The notes: generated by a model from the sequence alone, not told the origin. A DNA stretch of 64,000 nt from Magnetospirillum gryphiswaldense MSR-1 v2 (GCF_000513295.1 NC_023065.1:62001-126000), one strand, 5' to 3'. Numbered from the stretch's first letter, positions 54,008 to 63,808 are shown. Numbers and translations: made by a program.

Positions 54008-55813
54008 ATGGGCAACCAATTGAGCAAGAACAAGATTTCCCTGGACCTGTCGTCCCGATCGCTGATGCGCCGCCTGATCAAGGAGGGCATGCGTCCCTAT
54101 TTGGGTAAAGTGGTCCTGGCTGCCCTGTGCATGGGCATTTCCGCCGGTGCCACCGCCGGCTACGCCCTGTTGATGGACCCGGTGATCAACGACATTTTCG
54201 TCAACAAGCGCGCCGATCTGTTGTGGCCCCTGGCCTTGGCGGTATTGGGGACGTTCGTCGCCAAGTCCTTCGCCGGCTATGGCGAGGCGGTGTTGTTGTC
54301 GAAGGTCGGGCTTCAGGTCATCGCCGACATGCAGAACCGTCTGTTCCGCCATCTGATGCGCCTGGACGTGCAGTTTTTCCACGACACCCAGACCGGGCGC
54401 ATCCTGTCGCGGCTGACCAACGATGTCGCCGCCATGCGTTTCGCCGTTTCCAACGCGCTGACCGGTCTTTGCAAGGATGCCGCCGAGGCCAGTTTCCTGA
54501 TCGCCGCCATGTTCTACAAGGACTGGCAATTGGCCGCCTTCAGTTTCCTTTTCTTCCCCATCGCCGTGCTGCCCATCGCGCGGTTGGGCAAGCGCATGCG
54601 CAAGGTCAGCGCCAATACCCAGGAACAGCAGGCGCAACTGACCATCTATCTGGAGCAGGCCATCCAAGGCATCCGCGTGGTCAAGGCCTACGGCATGGAG
54701 GAATACGAAAACCGCAAGGTCGGCGGTCTGGTCGGCACGCTGCGCGATCTCACCTTCAAGGCCGCCCGCGTCCGCTCGGCCTCGTCGCCGATCATGGAAT
54801 TCCTGGGCGGTTTCGCCATCACCGTGGTCATCGTCTATGGCGGCTCGCGCGTTATCGAGGGGCCGACCACGCCGGGCGCCTTTCTGTCCTTCATCACCGC
54901 GCTGATGCTGGCCTATCGCCCGCTCAAGAATTTGGCCAACCTCAACACCAATCTGCAGGAAGGTCTGGCAGCCGCCTCGCGCTGCTTCGCCGTCCTCGAT
55001 ACCGACAGCACCATCAAGGACCGCCCCGGCGCCCAGGATCTGGTGCTTCGTGAAGGCAATGTGCGGTTCCACGGCGTGTTCTTCACCTATGACGGCGTCA
55101 AGGCGGCGTTGGACGGGGTCGACATGGACATTCCCGGCGGCAAGACGGTGGCCCTGGTCGGGCCGTCGGGCGCCGGCAAAAGCACCATCTTGAATTTGCT
55201 GCCGCGTTTCTACGACGTCACCGACGGCCATATCAGCATCGACGGCGCCGATGTGCGCGACGTGACCATGGACAGTTTGCGGGCGCGCATTTCCCTGGTC
55301 AGCCAGGAAATCGTGTTGTTCGACGACACCATCCGCGCCAACATCGCCTATGGTCGTTTTGGTGCCACCGATGAGGAAATCGAGGCGGCGGCGCGGGCGG
55401 CGGCGGCCCATGACTTCATCCTGTCGTTGCCGGAAGGCTATGACACCATGGTGGGCGAACGCGGGCTCAACCTGTCGGGCGGTCAGCGCCAGCGTCTGGC
55501 CATCGCCCGGGCCATGCTGAAGAACGCCCCCATCTTGCTACTGGACGAAGCCACCAGCGCGCTTGATACCGAATCGGAACGCAATGTGCAGACGGCGCTG
55601 GAACATCTGATGAAGGGGCGCACCACCATCGTCATCGCCCATCGTCTGTCCACGGTGGTCAACGCCGATTTGATCCACGTGCTGGATCGCGGGCGGGTGG
55701 TGGAATCGGGCGACCACAACGCGTTGTTGGACCATGGCGGCATCTATGCCCGCCTCTACGCCATGCAATTCGCCGAGGAAACCGTCGTCAGCGGTTCCGG
55801 TCGCGGCATCTGA
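54008..55813 (+). CDS. msbA: MsbA-like lipid exporter (ABC half-transporter)
   Basis: A 601-residue half-transporter with six membrane segments in the first 320 residues and a C-terminal ATPase (Walker A GPSGAGKST, signature LSGGQRQRLAIARA, Walker B ILLLDEATSALD). It exports lipid A-core across the inner membrane in the MsbA model. The next four genes act in lipid A or Kdo assembly, which supports this. The ABC exporter class is certain; the substrate is inferred from context. Confidence 0.85.
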   Translation: MGNQLSKNKISLDLSSRSLMRRLIKEGMRPYLGKVVLAALCMGISAGATAGYALLMDPVINDIFVNKRADLLWPLALAVLGTFVAKSFAGYGEAVLLSKVGLQVIADMQNRLFRHLMRLDVQFFHDTQTGRILSRLTNDVAAMRFAVSNALTGLCKDAAEASFLIAAMFYKDWQLAAFSFLFFPIAVLPIARLGKRMRKVSANTQEQQAQLTIYLEQAIQGIRVVKAYGMEEYENRKVGGLVGTLRDLTFKAARVRSASSPIMEFLGGFAITVVIVYGGSRVIEGPTTPGAFLSFITALMLAYRPLKNLANLNTNLQEGLAAASRCFAVLDTDSTIKDRPGAQDLVLREGNVRFHGVFFTYDGVKAALDGVDMDIPGGKTVALVGPSGAGKSTILNLLPRFYDVTDGHISIDGADVRDVTMDSLRARISLVSQEIVLFDDTIRANIAYGRFGATDEEIEAAARAAAAHDFILSLPEGYDTMVGERGLNLSGGQRQRLAIARAMLKNAPILLLDEATSALDTESERNVQTALEHLMKGRTTIVIAHRLSTVVNADLIHVLDRGRVVESGDHNALLDHGGIYARLYAMQFAEETVVSGSGRGI

Positions 55814-55829
55814 CCTGGGAGGCACCCAA

Positions 55830-56522
55830 TTGGGCCTGGCCAAGCGCATCGGCAAGAGTGAAACCATTCGCGGCTTTCTGTGCTGGCTGGCCGGCCAATA
55901 CATCCGGCTGATCTGGCTGACCGGGCGCTGGCGGGTGGAAAACGGCCACATTCCCGCCAGCTATTGGGATCGGGGCCAGCCTTTCATCCTGAGCTTCTGG
56001 CATGGCCGGCTGTTAATGATGATGAAAAGCTGGCGGCGCGGCTTGCCCATTTCCATGCTGACCAGCGAGCATCGGGACGGCCAACTGATCGCCCGCACGG
56101 CGGCTCCCTTCGGCATCGGCACCATTACCGGATCGTCCACACGGGGCGGTGCCGGCGGCTTGCGGGCGTTGCTGAAGGCGCTGAAAGCCGGCGCCTATGT
56201 CGGCATCACTCCCGATGGCCCCAAGGGGCCGCGCATGCGCGCCACCGACGGCATCATCACCTTGGCCAAGCTGTCGGGGGTGCCGATCATCCCCCTGACC
56301 TATTCGGCCTCGCCGCGCTGGCTGCTGAAATCGTGGGACCGTTTTTTGGTGCCCGGTCTGTTCGGCCAGGGCGTGTTCATCTGGGGCGAGCCCATCCACG
56401 TCGCCCGCGACGCCGACGAGGCGCAGATGGAACACTGGCGCCTGCATCTGGAAAACGCCCTCAACGGTCTGACCGATCAGGCTGACCGGAACGTCGGCGA
56501 GCCGATGGTGCCGCCGGCATGA
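55830..56522 (+). CDS. DUF374 lysophospholipid-acyltransferase-like protein
   Basis: A 230-residue protein of DUF374, related to lipid A and glycerolipid acyltransferases. The catalytic-type motif is SFWHGRLLMMMKSW, and GITPDGPKGPRMRATDGIITLAKLSGVPIIPLTYSA is the family block. I chose TTG 55830, with GGGAGG seven bases upstream, because earlier in-frame starts lie inside msbA. It overlaps waaA by ATGA and probably modifies or protects lipid A precursors; the acyl acceptor is unknown. Confidence 0.82.
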   Translation: MGLAKRIGKSETIRGFLCWLAGQYIRLIWLTGRWRVENGHIPASYWDRGQPFILSFWHGRLLMMMKSWRRGLPISMLTSEHRDGQLIARTAAPFGIGTITGSSTRGGAGGLRALLKALKAGAYVGITPDGPKGPRMRATDGIITLAKLSGVPIIPLTYSASPRWLLKSWDRFLVPGLFGQGVFIWGEPIHVARDADEAQMEHWRLHLENALNGLTDQADRNVGEPMVPPA

Positions 56523-57784
56523 TCCATGGGCTGTACCGCATCGCCTCGCATTTGTTGGGGCCGGTCCTTTCGGTTTACCTGAACCGGCGCATGGCGCGCG
56601 GCAAGGAAGACCCGCTCCGCTTTTCCGAACGGATGGGGGTGGCCGGCATGGCCCGCCCGCCGGGGCGGCTGGTGTGGCTGCATGCCGCCAGCGTCGGCGA
56701 ATCGCTGTCACTGCTGCCCTTGGTCGATTGTCTGCTGGCCCGCGACCTGCGGGTGCTGATGACCACCGGTACGGTGACCTCGGCCAAGCTGATGGCGGAA
56801 CGGCTGCCTGCCTCGGCCATTCACCAGTTCGTGCCGGTGGACCGACCCGCCTGGGTGCGCCGTTTCCTTGATCATTGGCGCCCCGATCTGGTGCTGTGGA
56901 GCGAATCCGATTTCTGGCCCAACATCCTGGCCCAGGTCAAGACGCGCGGGGTGCCGCTGATCCTGGTTCAGGGCCGAATTTCGGCCAAATCCCTGGCCGG
57001 TTGGCAAAAGGCCAGGGGCTTCATCGCCACCATCTTGGGCCATTTCGATCTGTGCCTGGGACAAACCCCGGACGATGCCGAACGTCTGCGCCAGTTGGGC
57101 GGGCGTGATTGCCGTTGCCTGGGCAATCTCAAGCAATCGGTGCCGCCTTTGCCGTGCGAGACGGCGGAACTGGATTCCTTGCGCTGCGTGGTGGGGGAGC
57201 GCCCGCTGTGGCTGGCCGCCAGCACCCATGCGGGTGAGGAACGCATCGTCGCCCGCGTCCATGCTCATCTGGTCCAGCGGTTCCCTGCTCTGTTGACGGT
57301 GATGGTGCCGCGCCATCCCCATCGCGGCGTCGAGGTGCAGAACGAATTGAAGGCCATGGGTATGACCTGCCATCTGCGCTCGGCCGGCGAGGTCCCCGCC
57401 GATGGCATTTATGTGGCCGACACCATGGGCGAATTGGGGCTGTTCTATCGGTTGGCGCCCATCGTCTTCATGGGCAAAAGCCTGAGCGTCGAGGGCGGTC
57501 AGAATCCGTTCGAGCCGGCGCGGCTGGGGGCGGCGGTGCTGTTCGGCCCGCGCATGAGCAATTTTCCCGACATGGTGCCGTCCATGCTGGAAAGCGGCGC
57601 TGGTGAAATGGTGGTGGATGAAGGTGATCTGGTCCGCGCGGTGGCAGCCTTGCTGGCCGATCCGGCCCTGCTGGCCCGTCGTCGTGCCGCCGCCCAAGCC
57701 TGGAGCGAGGCCGAGGCCGGCGCCCTGGACGCGGTGATGCAGGCGTTGTCGCCCTGGTTGGAGAGTTTGGATGCGCGCCCCTGA
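56519..57784 (+). CDS. waaA: 3-deoxy-D-manno-octulosonic acid (Kdo) transferase
   Basis: A 421-residue GT30 glycosyltransferase that adds Kdo to lipid IVA at the inner membrane. Family blocks are WLHAASVGESLSLLPL near the start, VLWSESDFWPN, LAASTHAGEERIV, VPRHPHRGVEV and SLSVEGGQNPFEPARLGAAVLFGPRMSNF. It overlaps the DUF374 gene by ATGA and lpxK by 14 bases. Confidence 0.94.
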   Translation: MIHGLYRIASHLLGPVLSVYLNRRMARGKEDPLRFSERMGVAGMARPPGRLVWLHAASVGESLSLLPLVDCLLARDLRVLMTTGTVTSAKLMAERLPASAIHQFVPVDRPAWVRRFLDHWRPDLVLWSESDFWPNILAQVKTRGVPLILVQGRISAKSLAGWQKARGFIATILGHFDLCLGQTPDDAERLRQLGGRDCRCLGNLKQSVPPLPCETAELDSLRCVVGERPLWLAASTHAGEERIVARVHAHLVQRFPALLTVMVPRHPHRGVEVQNELKAMGMTCHLRSAGEVPADGIYVADTMGELGLFYRLAPIVFMGKSLSVEGGQNPFEPARLGAAVLFGPRMSNFPDMVPSMLESGAGEMVVDEGDLVRAVAALLADPALLARRRAAAQAWSEAEAGALDAVMQALSPWLESLDARP

Positions 57785-58739
57785 TTTCTGGCGCCATGAC
57801 GGATTATGGCCGCGCCTGCTGGCGCCGCTGGGGGGGCTTTACGCCCGTGCCGGTCGCCGCCGCCGTCTGGGCGGTGAAGGCTTCGCCGCCGCCATGCCGG
57901 TGATCTGCGTCGGCAATATCGTCGCCGGCGGTGCCGGCAAGACCCCGGTCTGCCTTGCCGTCGCCCGGCATTTGCAGGAACGCGGGCGGCAACCGCATTT
58001 CCTCACCCGTGGCTATGGCGGCACCGAGGCCGGGCCGCGTCTGGTCGACCCGTTGCGTCATCCGGCATCGCGCGTCGGCGATGAAGCATTGTTGCTGGCG
58101 GCCCAGGCGCCCACTTGGGTGGCCCGCCACCGCCCCGACGGCGCGACGGCGGCGGCGGAGATGGGCGCTCAGGTGCTGATCATGGATGACGGTTTTCAGA
58201 ACGGTTCACTGCGTCAGGATCTGGCGCTGGTGGTGGTGGATGGCGGCTATGGTTTCGGCAATGGCCGGGTCATCCCTGCCGGCCCCTGCCGCGAAAGTGT
58301 GGAAGAGGGTATGGCCCGCGCCACGGCCATGGTGCTGATCGGTGATGATCTGACCGGGGCGGCGACCATGGCCGGCGGCAAGACTGTGCTGCGCGCGCGG
58401 CTGTGCCCAGGCCCCGAGGCCGCCGATCTGGCGGGGGCGCGGGTGGTGGCCTTTGCCGGTATCGGGCGGCCGGAAAAGTTTTTCGCCACTTTGCGGCAGG
58501 CCGGAGCCGATGTGGTGGCGACCCATGCTTTCGCCGATCATCACCCCTATGGCCGTGCTGACGTGGAGCGTTTGCGTCAGCATGCCGCCAGCCTGAACGC
58601 GCAGCTCTGGACCACCGCCAAGGATGCGGTTAGGCTGCCGGCCTGGGTGCGGGCGGACGTCCGGGTGTTGACCGTGACCTTGGCTTGGGATGATTCCGCC
58701 GCGATCAATGCTTTGCTTGCAGGGATAGTTTGGCCGTGA
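57771..58739 (+). CDS. lpxK: Tetraacyldisaccharide 4'-kinase
   Basis: A 322-residue LpxK, which phosphorylates the lipid A disaccharide at the 4' position. The P-loop is GNIVAGGAGKTP, then LTRGYGG, MDDGFQNGSLRQDLALVVVDGGYGFGNGRVIPAGP and FAGIGRPEKFF follow, all typical. It overlaps waaA by 14 bases and the acyltransferase gene by GTGA. Confidence 0.93.
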   Translation: MRAPDFWRHDGLWPRLLAPLGGLYARAGRRRRLGGEGFAAAMPVICVGNIVAGGAGKTPVCLAVARHLQERGRQPHFLTRGYGGTEAGPRLVDPLRHPASRVGDEALLLAAQAPTWVARHRPDGATAAAEMGAQVLIMDDGFQNGSLRQDLALVVVDGGYGFGNGRVIPAGPCRESVEEGMARATAMVLIGDDLTGAATMAGGKTVLRARLCPGPEAADLAGARVVAFAGIGRPEKFFATLRQAGADVVATHAFADHHPYGRADVERLRQHAASLNAQLWTTAKDAVRLPAWVRADVRVLTVTLAWDDSAAINALLAGIVWP

Positions 58740-59608
58740 CTGCCGTGATGATCCGCCGCCGGTTGGAAGCCGTGCTCGCTTATGCCGTTCTCGGCTTTTT
58801 CGCCGCCTTGCCGGTGGATTGGGCTTCCGGTCTGGGAGGCTTCTTGACGCGCAGTGTCGGGCCTTATCTCAAGGTCTCCAACGTCGCCCGCCGCAATCTG
58901 GCCCGGACTTTTCCGGAAAAGTCGGCGGCGGAAATCGAGACCATCGTTACCGAGGTCTGGGATAATCTGGGCCGGGTGGCGGGCGAGTTTCCCCATATCG
59001 ACTGGTTGATGCACAATCGGGTGGAATTGGTTGGTCGGGAAAATCTGGAATTGCTGCGCGACGACGGTCAGCCCGGCCTGTTCGTCGCCGCCCATTTGGG
59101 CAATTGGGAATTGGCCGCCACCACGGCGGTGATGCAGGGCATTCCCATCATCCTGGTCTATCGCGAGGCCAATAACCCGTGGGTGGAAAAGCTGTACCGT
59201 CGCTATCGCGCCCATGCGGCGCCGGGCGGGCAGATCGCCAAGGGGCCGGAAGGCGCGCGTGAGATCATGCAGGCGCTGAAATCAGGTGGCCATGTGGGCA
59301 TGCTGGTCGATCAGAAGATGAATGACGGCATCACGGTCCCGTTTCTGGGGCGCGAGGCGATGACCGCTCCGGCGGTGGGGCGTTTCGCCGTGCGCTTCAA
59401 GTGCCCGGTGGTGCCGGCCCGGGTCGAGCGGCTGAAGGGCGCCCATTTCCGTGTCACCATCTGTCCGCCATTGGATCACACCCTATGCGGTGATGCCCAT
59501 CAGGACACGCTGAACCTGATGACCGTCATCAACGATCAGATCGGCGCCTGGATCCGCGAGCGACCCGGCCAATGGCTGTGGCTGCATAAACGCTGGCCCG
59601 AGAATTAA
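58736..59608 (+). CDS. lpxL: LpxL/HtrB-family lipid A acyltransferase
   Basis: A 290-residue late acyltransferase of lipid A synthesis. The catalytic HxxxxE is HLGNWE, and GMLVDQKMNDGITVPFLGREAMT is the family block; an N-terminal membrane helix is present. I chose GTG 58736, which overlaps the lpxK stop (GTGA) and has AGGGAT upstream; ATG 58748 is an alternative. Which acyl chain it adds (LpxL or LpxM role) cannot be told. Confidence 0.85.
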   Translation: MTAVMIRRRLEAVLAYAVLGFFAALPVDWASGLGGFLTRSVGPYLKVSNVARRNLARTFPEKSAAEIETIVTEVWDNLGRVAGEFPHIDWLMHNRVELVGRENLELLRDDGQPGLFVAAHLGNWELAATTAVMQGIPIILVYREANNPWVEKLYRRYRAHAAPGGQIAKGPEGAREIMQALKSGGHVGMLVDQKMNDGITVPFLGREAMTAPAVGRFAVRFKCPVVPARVERLKGAHFRVTICPPLDHTLCGDAHQDTLNLMTVINDQIGAWIRERPGQWLWLHKRWPEN

Positions 59609-59667
59609 AATAAGGTTGGCGCGCGGCGCGGCCCGTGCCGGGCTCGCTCAGGCGCGGCGCGGGCTTG

Positions 59668-59687
59668 GGGCGCGAAGCGCGCCCTTT
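59668..59687 (+). terminator. Terminator of the lipid A gene cluster
   Basis: GGGCGCG-AAG-CGCGCCC followed by TTT forms a short GC-rich hairpin 60 bases after the last gene of the msbA-lpxL cluster. It overlaps the stop of the convergent fusion gene by two bases. Confidence 0.6.
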
Positions 59688-61731
59688 ACCGCACCTGAAA
59701 CACCGGCATGACCACCGGGTAGGGCAGGCGGGCTTCCAACTGGCCGGTGGCCAGTTCGGCGGCGACCTTGGCCAAAGCGCGGTCCCAGGCCGACAGCACA
59801 ATGTTCACGTCGTCATCGTCATGGGCGTAGCAGACGTTGTGGCTGGCCAGGAACAGCACGCCGTCATGCAGCATCTCGTGGGCGAACAGGGTCTTGATCG
59901 CTTCCTTGCGCGCGGTCGGATGATCCTTGACGCTGATGATCTTCCAAGGTGCGCGTCCGACCAGACCGATGATGTCGGACAGGCCGTGGCGCATGGTCAG
60001 TTCGGCGACGCCGTCGGCCAGGGTGGTGCCCAGGCTCCACAGCTTTTCGATCACCGGCTCGCGCTCCATCTTGTCGATGGTGGCGATGGCCGCGGCCAGG
60101 GACAGGGCCTCGCCGCCAAAGGTGCCGGAAATGAACACGTCCTCCATTTCCCGCATCACGTCGGCGCGACCGGTGATGGCGGAAATGGGCATGCCGTTGC
60201 CCATGGCCTTGCCGAACGAGGCCAGATCGGGGGTGATGCCGAACAGCGATTGCGCCCCGCCCAGGGCATAGCGGAAACCGGTGATGACCTCGTCGAACAC
60301 CAACAACGCGCCGTGGGCGTGCAGCAGATCCTTCAGCCCTTGCAGGTAGCCGGGGGCGGGATCGACGGCGTTCATGGGTTCCATGATCAGGGCGGCGAAC
60401 TGGCCCTTGTGTTCGCTCAGCAGCCGGTCCACCGCATCCAGGTCGTTATAGGGCACGGTATGGGTGAGCGCCCGCACCGCCTCGGGGATGCCCTTATGGC
60501 GCGAGGTGGCGCCGATATACCAATCCTGCCAGCCGTGATAGCCGCAGACGGCAATGCGGTCGCGCCCGGTGAAGGCGCGGGCCAGACGGATGGCGGCGCT
60601 GGTGGCGTCGGTGCCGTTCTTGCCGTAGCGGACCTTTTCGGCACACGGGATCAACCGGGTCAGGCGCTCGGCCAGTTCGGTTTCCAAGGTGGTGGGCAGG
60701 CTGAAGGAAATGCCGCGGCCTAATTGGTCACGGATGGCCTGATCCACGTCCGCATCCTGATAGCCCAGCACCACCGGCAGCAGGCCGCAAACCATGTCCA
60801 CATAGCGGTTGCCGTCCACGTCCCACACCCGCCCGCCCTGGCCGTGGGTCACGAACAGGGGCGCGCCTTCCGGGTACTGGATGCGGCTTTTGGAAAAGGT
60901 CTGGCTGGCCAGGGGGATGACCTTTTCCGCCCGCTCCAGCCAATATTGCGACCGTTCGGTGCCAAAAAACGGCGGCGATGGCGCTTCGCGCCAGGATTTG
61001 GCCCCGCCGGCATTGCGGATGATGCCGGTATTCAATCGGCGCAGCGCCGGATCGGCATCCAGCACTGCCAGCACCTCGAGATAGGAGGGGGCGCGGCCCG
61101 GGGCCGGCAATTGCGCCGCCACCGCTTGCAGGAAATCCAGGTCGCGGGCTTCGTCCAGGGTCCAGCGTTCGCTCTCCAGACCCGGTAGCGGGCAGGGGAT
61201 GCCGCCGATGCGGAAGCGGTCGCGCCGTTCCCGCAGGAACGGGGTGACGTGCTCGCGTTCCGGCCCGGTGCTGGCCTCGGCCATGGCCGCGTCCAGGGCT
61301 GGGCGGGTGAACACCTCGCAATCCAGGCCGTCGGGCCAGGTCTGGGGGGTGACGTTGCTGGCGTAATCCAGCTTCTGGCGCTTGAGCAGGGCCAGAACCT
61401 GCCCGCAGACCTGCGGGTCGAGAAACGGGCAATCGCCGGTCAGGCGCATGATGATATCGGCGTTTTCGGCCTTGGCCGCCAGGGCGAAGCGGGCCAGCAC
61501 GTCGTCGAGCGGGCCGCGATGGCAGGTGACGCCGTGATCCGCCGCCCAGGCCGCCAAGCGGTCATCGTCGGCCTGATCGCTGGTGGCCAGCACCACCTTG
61601 TCGATGCCGGGAATGGCCTGGGCGGCATGGATGACCCAAGCCAGTGCCGGGCGGTCGCCCAGGGGCAGCAGCACCTTGCCGGGCAGGCGGGTGGAGGACA
61701 GGCGGGCCTGGATGATGGCGATGGTTGTCAT
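59686..61731 (-). CDS. Fusion of SpsF-like cytidylyltransferase and class III aminotransferase
   Basis: A 681-residue two-domain enzyme. Residues 1 to about 245 are an SpsF/NeuA-like nucleotidyltransferase (IIQARLSSTRLPGKVLLPLGDRP, RLTGDCPFLDP). Residues from about 265 on are a PLP aminotransferase of the glutamate-1-semialdehyde aminomutase type, with the cofactor Lys near 508 in SFGKAMGNGMP and FDEVITGFRYALGG before it. I chose the ATG at 61731, which overlaps the upstream gene by ATGA; a longer start is inside that gene. Context suggests sugar amination plus CMP activation for a surface or flagellar sugar. Exact substrates are unknown. Confidence 0.87.
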   Translation of the reverse strand: MTTIAIIQARLSSTRLPGKVLLPLGDRPALAWVIHAAQAIPGIDKVVLATSDQADDDRLAAWAADHGVTCHRGPLDDVLARFALAAKAENADIIMRLTGDCPFLDPQVCGQVLALLKRQKLDYASNVTPQTWPDGLDCEVFTRPALDAAMAEASTGPEREHVTPFLRERRDRFRIGGIPCPLPGLESERWTLDEARDLDFLQAVAAQLPAPGRAPSYLEVLAVLDADPALRRLNTGIIRNAGGAKSWREAPSPPFFGTERSQYWLERAEKVIPLASQTFSKSRIQYPEGAPLFVTHGQGGRVWDVDGNRYVDMVCGLLPVVLGYQDADVDQAIRDQLGRGISFSLPTTLETELAERLTRLIPCAEKVRYGKNGTDATSAAIRLARAFTGRDRIAVCGYHGWQDWYIGATSRHKGIPEAVRALTHTVPYNDLDAVDRLLSEHKGQFAALIMEPMNAVDPAPGYLQGLKDLLHAHGALLVFDEVITGFRYALGGAQSLFGITPDLASFGKAMGNGMPISAITGRADVMREMEDVFISGTFGGEALSLAAAIATIDKMEREPVIEKLWSLGTTLADGVAELTMRHGLSDIIGLVGRAPWKIISVKDHPTARKEAIKTLFAHEMLHDGVLFLASHNVCYAHDDDDVNIVLSAWDRALAKVAAELATGQLEARLPYPVVMPVFQVR

Positions 61732-62684
61732 GCGGGCAATCCGGCTTGGGTGCGGGCGGAAATCAGGCAGTCCAGCACCGCCAGGGCGTCGCGGCCCGAA
61801 CAGGGCGGCGGGGCGGTGCCGTCGGTGGCGGCAACAAAGGTGGCCATCTCGGTCAGGTAATCGTCGGCATAGGTGCCGGGGAAGGTGGTGTCCTCGATGA
61901 TCTGGCCGTCGGTGCCCCGCCATTCCAGTCGCCGATTGTCCAGGTCCAGGCGCAGCAGGCCTTTGGTGCCGGCGATTTCGCCGAAACGCTGGCGCGGGCG
62001 GGTGATGTAATCCACGTGGATGGACGAGTGGACGTGGCCCGCATGGCCCAGCACCACATCGGCCATGTCCTCGGCCTCCATGCCGATGCTGTGGCTGTGG
62101 CCGGCGACACAGGCCAGGACCCGCGCCGGTCCCAGCAGATGGGCGGCCAGATCGATTTCGTGGATGTAGTCGAACAGGGCGCCGCCGGTCTTGGGATCAT
62201 TGGCGTAGCCCTGGGTCCAGTCCTGGCCGGGGCGCCAGTCGGGCAGGTAAAGCGCGGCGATGAAGCGGCCCCACAACACTTGGCCCAGCAAGTGTTGGTC
62301 CAAGATGGCGCGGGCGCGCAAGGTGACCGGGTTGAGGCGCAGCATCATCGCCACCATCACCGTCAGGCCAGCGGCTTCGGCCTGATCCAGCACTTGAGAT
62401 AGACCATGATTGCCGTGGGCCAGCGGCTTTTCCACCATGACATGGCGGCGGGCTTGGATACAGGCGGTCAGATCGTCCAGATGCCTTTCCGACGGGCTGG
62501 CGATCACCACCGCACGGGCCGCCTGGATGGCCGCGTCACGGTCGGCGGTGACCATGCCGCCCTTGGCCGCCAGCAAATCTCGCCGTTCGGGCAGGGGATC
62601 GAAGCCGATCACCTGTTGCCCCAGGGCCAGGGCATTGCCCGCATGACGCAGGCCGATACTGCCAAGGCCGAGAACGGCGATCAT
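61728..62684 (-). CDS. Gfo/Idh/MocA-family oxidoreductase
   Basis: A 318-residue NAD(P)-dependent sugar dehydrogenase. The Rossmann start is VLGLGSIGLRHAGN, the conserved EKP appears in HVMVEKPLAHGNHG, and GGALFDYIHEIDLAAHLLGP is the catalytic-domain motif. AAGGGGG precedes its ATG. It lies between pseB and the fusion gene and probably oxidises a sugar intermediate in the same pathway. Confidence 0.87.
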   Translation of the reverse strand: MIAVLGLGSIGLRHAGNALALGQQVIGFDPLPERRDLLAAKGGMVTADRDAAIQAARAVVIASPSERHLDDLTACIQARRHVMVEKPLAHGNHGLSQVLDQAEAAGLTVMVAMMLRLNPVTLRARAILDQHLLGQVLWGRFIAALYLPDWRPGQDWTQGYANDPKTGGALFDYIHEIDLAAHLLGPARVLACVAGHSHSIGMEAEDMADVVLGHAGHVHSSIHVDYITRPRQRFGEIAGTKGLLRLDLDNRRLEWRGTDGQIIEDTTFPGTYADDYLTEMATFVAATDGTAPPPCSGRDALAVLDCLISARTQAGLPA

Positions 62685-62694
62685 CGGCGCCCCC

Positions 62695-63726
62695 TTAAAG
62701 CTGCGTGCGGCTGATCATGCTGAGCAGTTCGGCGTCGCTCAGCCACCAATCATTGCTGTCGCTGGCATAGCGGAAATCCTCGGGGACTTCCTTGGCGTCG
62801 GCGGGCATGTCGGCCTGGGTCCAGAACGACAGGGCCGGATAGACCAGGTAGCGGTCGGTCAGTTCGCGGGTGGTGCGGGCCTCTTCTTCCGACACCATCA
62901 CCTCGTGCAGCTTTTCCCCCGGACGGATGCCGATCACCTTGTGCGGCAGGTTGGGGGCCAGACACGACGCCAGATCGGTGATGCGCATGGACGGAATCTT
63001 GGGGATGAAAATCTCGCCGCCCCGCATCATGGCATAGCTGGACAGGACGAAATCGACACCCTGTTGAAGGGTGATCCAGAACCGGGTCATGCGTGGATCG
63101 GTGATCGGCAGATGGTCGGTGCCCTGGTTCAGCATCTGCTGATAGAACGGCACCACCGAGCCCTTGGACCCCACCACGTTGCCGTAGCGGACGACGGAAA
63201 AGCGGGTCTGGGCCCGACCGGCGATGTTGTTGGCGGCGACGAACACCTTTTCCGCCGCCAGCTTGCTGGCACCGTACAGGTTGACCGGGTTCACCGCCTT
63301 GTCGGTGGACAGCGCCACCACCGCCTGGACATTGTTGTCGAGTGCGGCGCGCACGACGTTTTCGGCGCCCCAGACATTGGTGTGCAGGCATTCGGTCGGG
63401 TTGTATTCGGCCAGCGGCACATGCTTTTGCGCGGCGGCATGGATGACCACGTCGACGCCCTTGAACGCCCGGTTCAACCGGTCGAGATCGCGCACGTCGC
63501 CGAGGAAATAGCGGATGGCCTTGAACTTGTGTTCAGGGAAGTCCCGCTGCATCTCGAAATGCTTTTGCTCATCGCGGGAAAACACGATCAGCCGCTCGAC
63601 GGCATAATTGTCAAGGATGGTGCGGATGAATTGCCGCCCGAACGACCCGGTACCGCCGGTGACCAGGACGGACTTGCCGTCCAGCTTGTTGCCGATGTCG
63701 TGGCGGAAGGAATTGAGAATGGCCAA
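62695..63726 (-). CDS. pseB: UDP-GlcNAc 4,6-dehydratase (inverting), PseB-like
   Basis: A 343-residue extended short-chain dehydrogenase of the PseB type, the first step toward pseudaminic-acid-like sugars. Family marks are VTGGTGSFGRQFI, STDKAVNPVNLYGASKLAAEKVF, YGNVVGSKGSVVPFY and IPSMRITDLA with IGIRPGEKLHEVM. No ATG is available. TTG 63726 has GCGAGG six bases upstream and is preferred to TTG 63732. The 20-residue N-terminal extension is unusual. Such sugars commonly decorate flagellin, which fits the fliC region. Confidence 0.9.
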   Translation of the reverse strand: MAILNSFRHDIGNKLDGKSVLVTGGTGSFGRQFIRTILDNYAVERLIVFSRDEQKHFEMQRDFPEHKFKAIRYFLGDVRDLDRLNRAFKGVDVVIHAAAQKHVPLAEYNPTECLHTNVWGAENVVRAALDNNVQAVVALSTDKAVNPVNLYGASKLAAEKVFVAANNIAGRAQTRFSVVRYGNVVGSKGSVVPFYQQMLNQGTDHLPITDPRMTRFWITLQQGVDFVLSSYAMMRGGEIFIPKIPSMRITDLASCLAPNLPHKVIGIRPGEKLHEVMVSEEEARTTRELTDRYLVYPALSFWTQADMPADAKEVPEDFRYASDSNDWWLSDAELLSMISRTQL

Positions 63727-63808
63727 GGTCAACCTCGCATGCTTTGCGGACGTTCTATCCGTGGTTCAAGCATGACGGCACAAAGGTTAAGATTTCCTGG
63801 CAGCGGCG

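Noticed and set aside
61731-61923. 64-residue N-terminal extension of the cytidylyltransferase fusion
   Set aside because: It is Arg/His-rich sequence inside the upstream oxidoreductase gene; the nucleotidyltransferase fold begins at the internal ATG.
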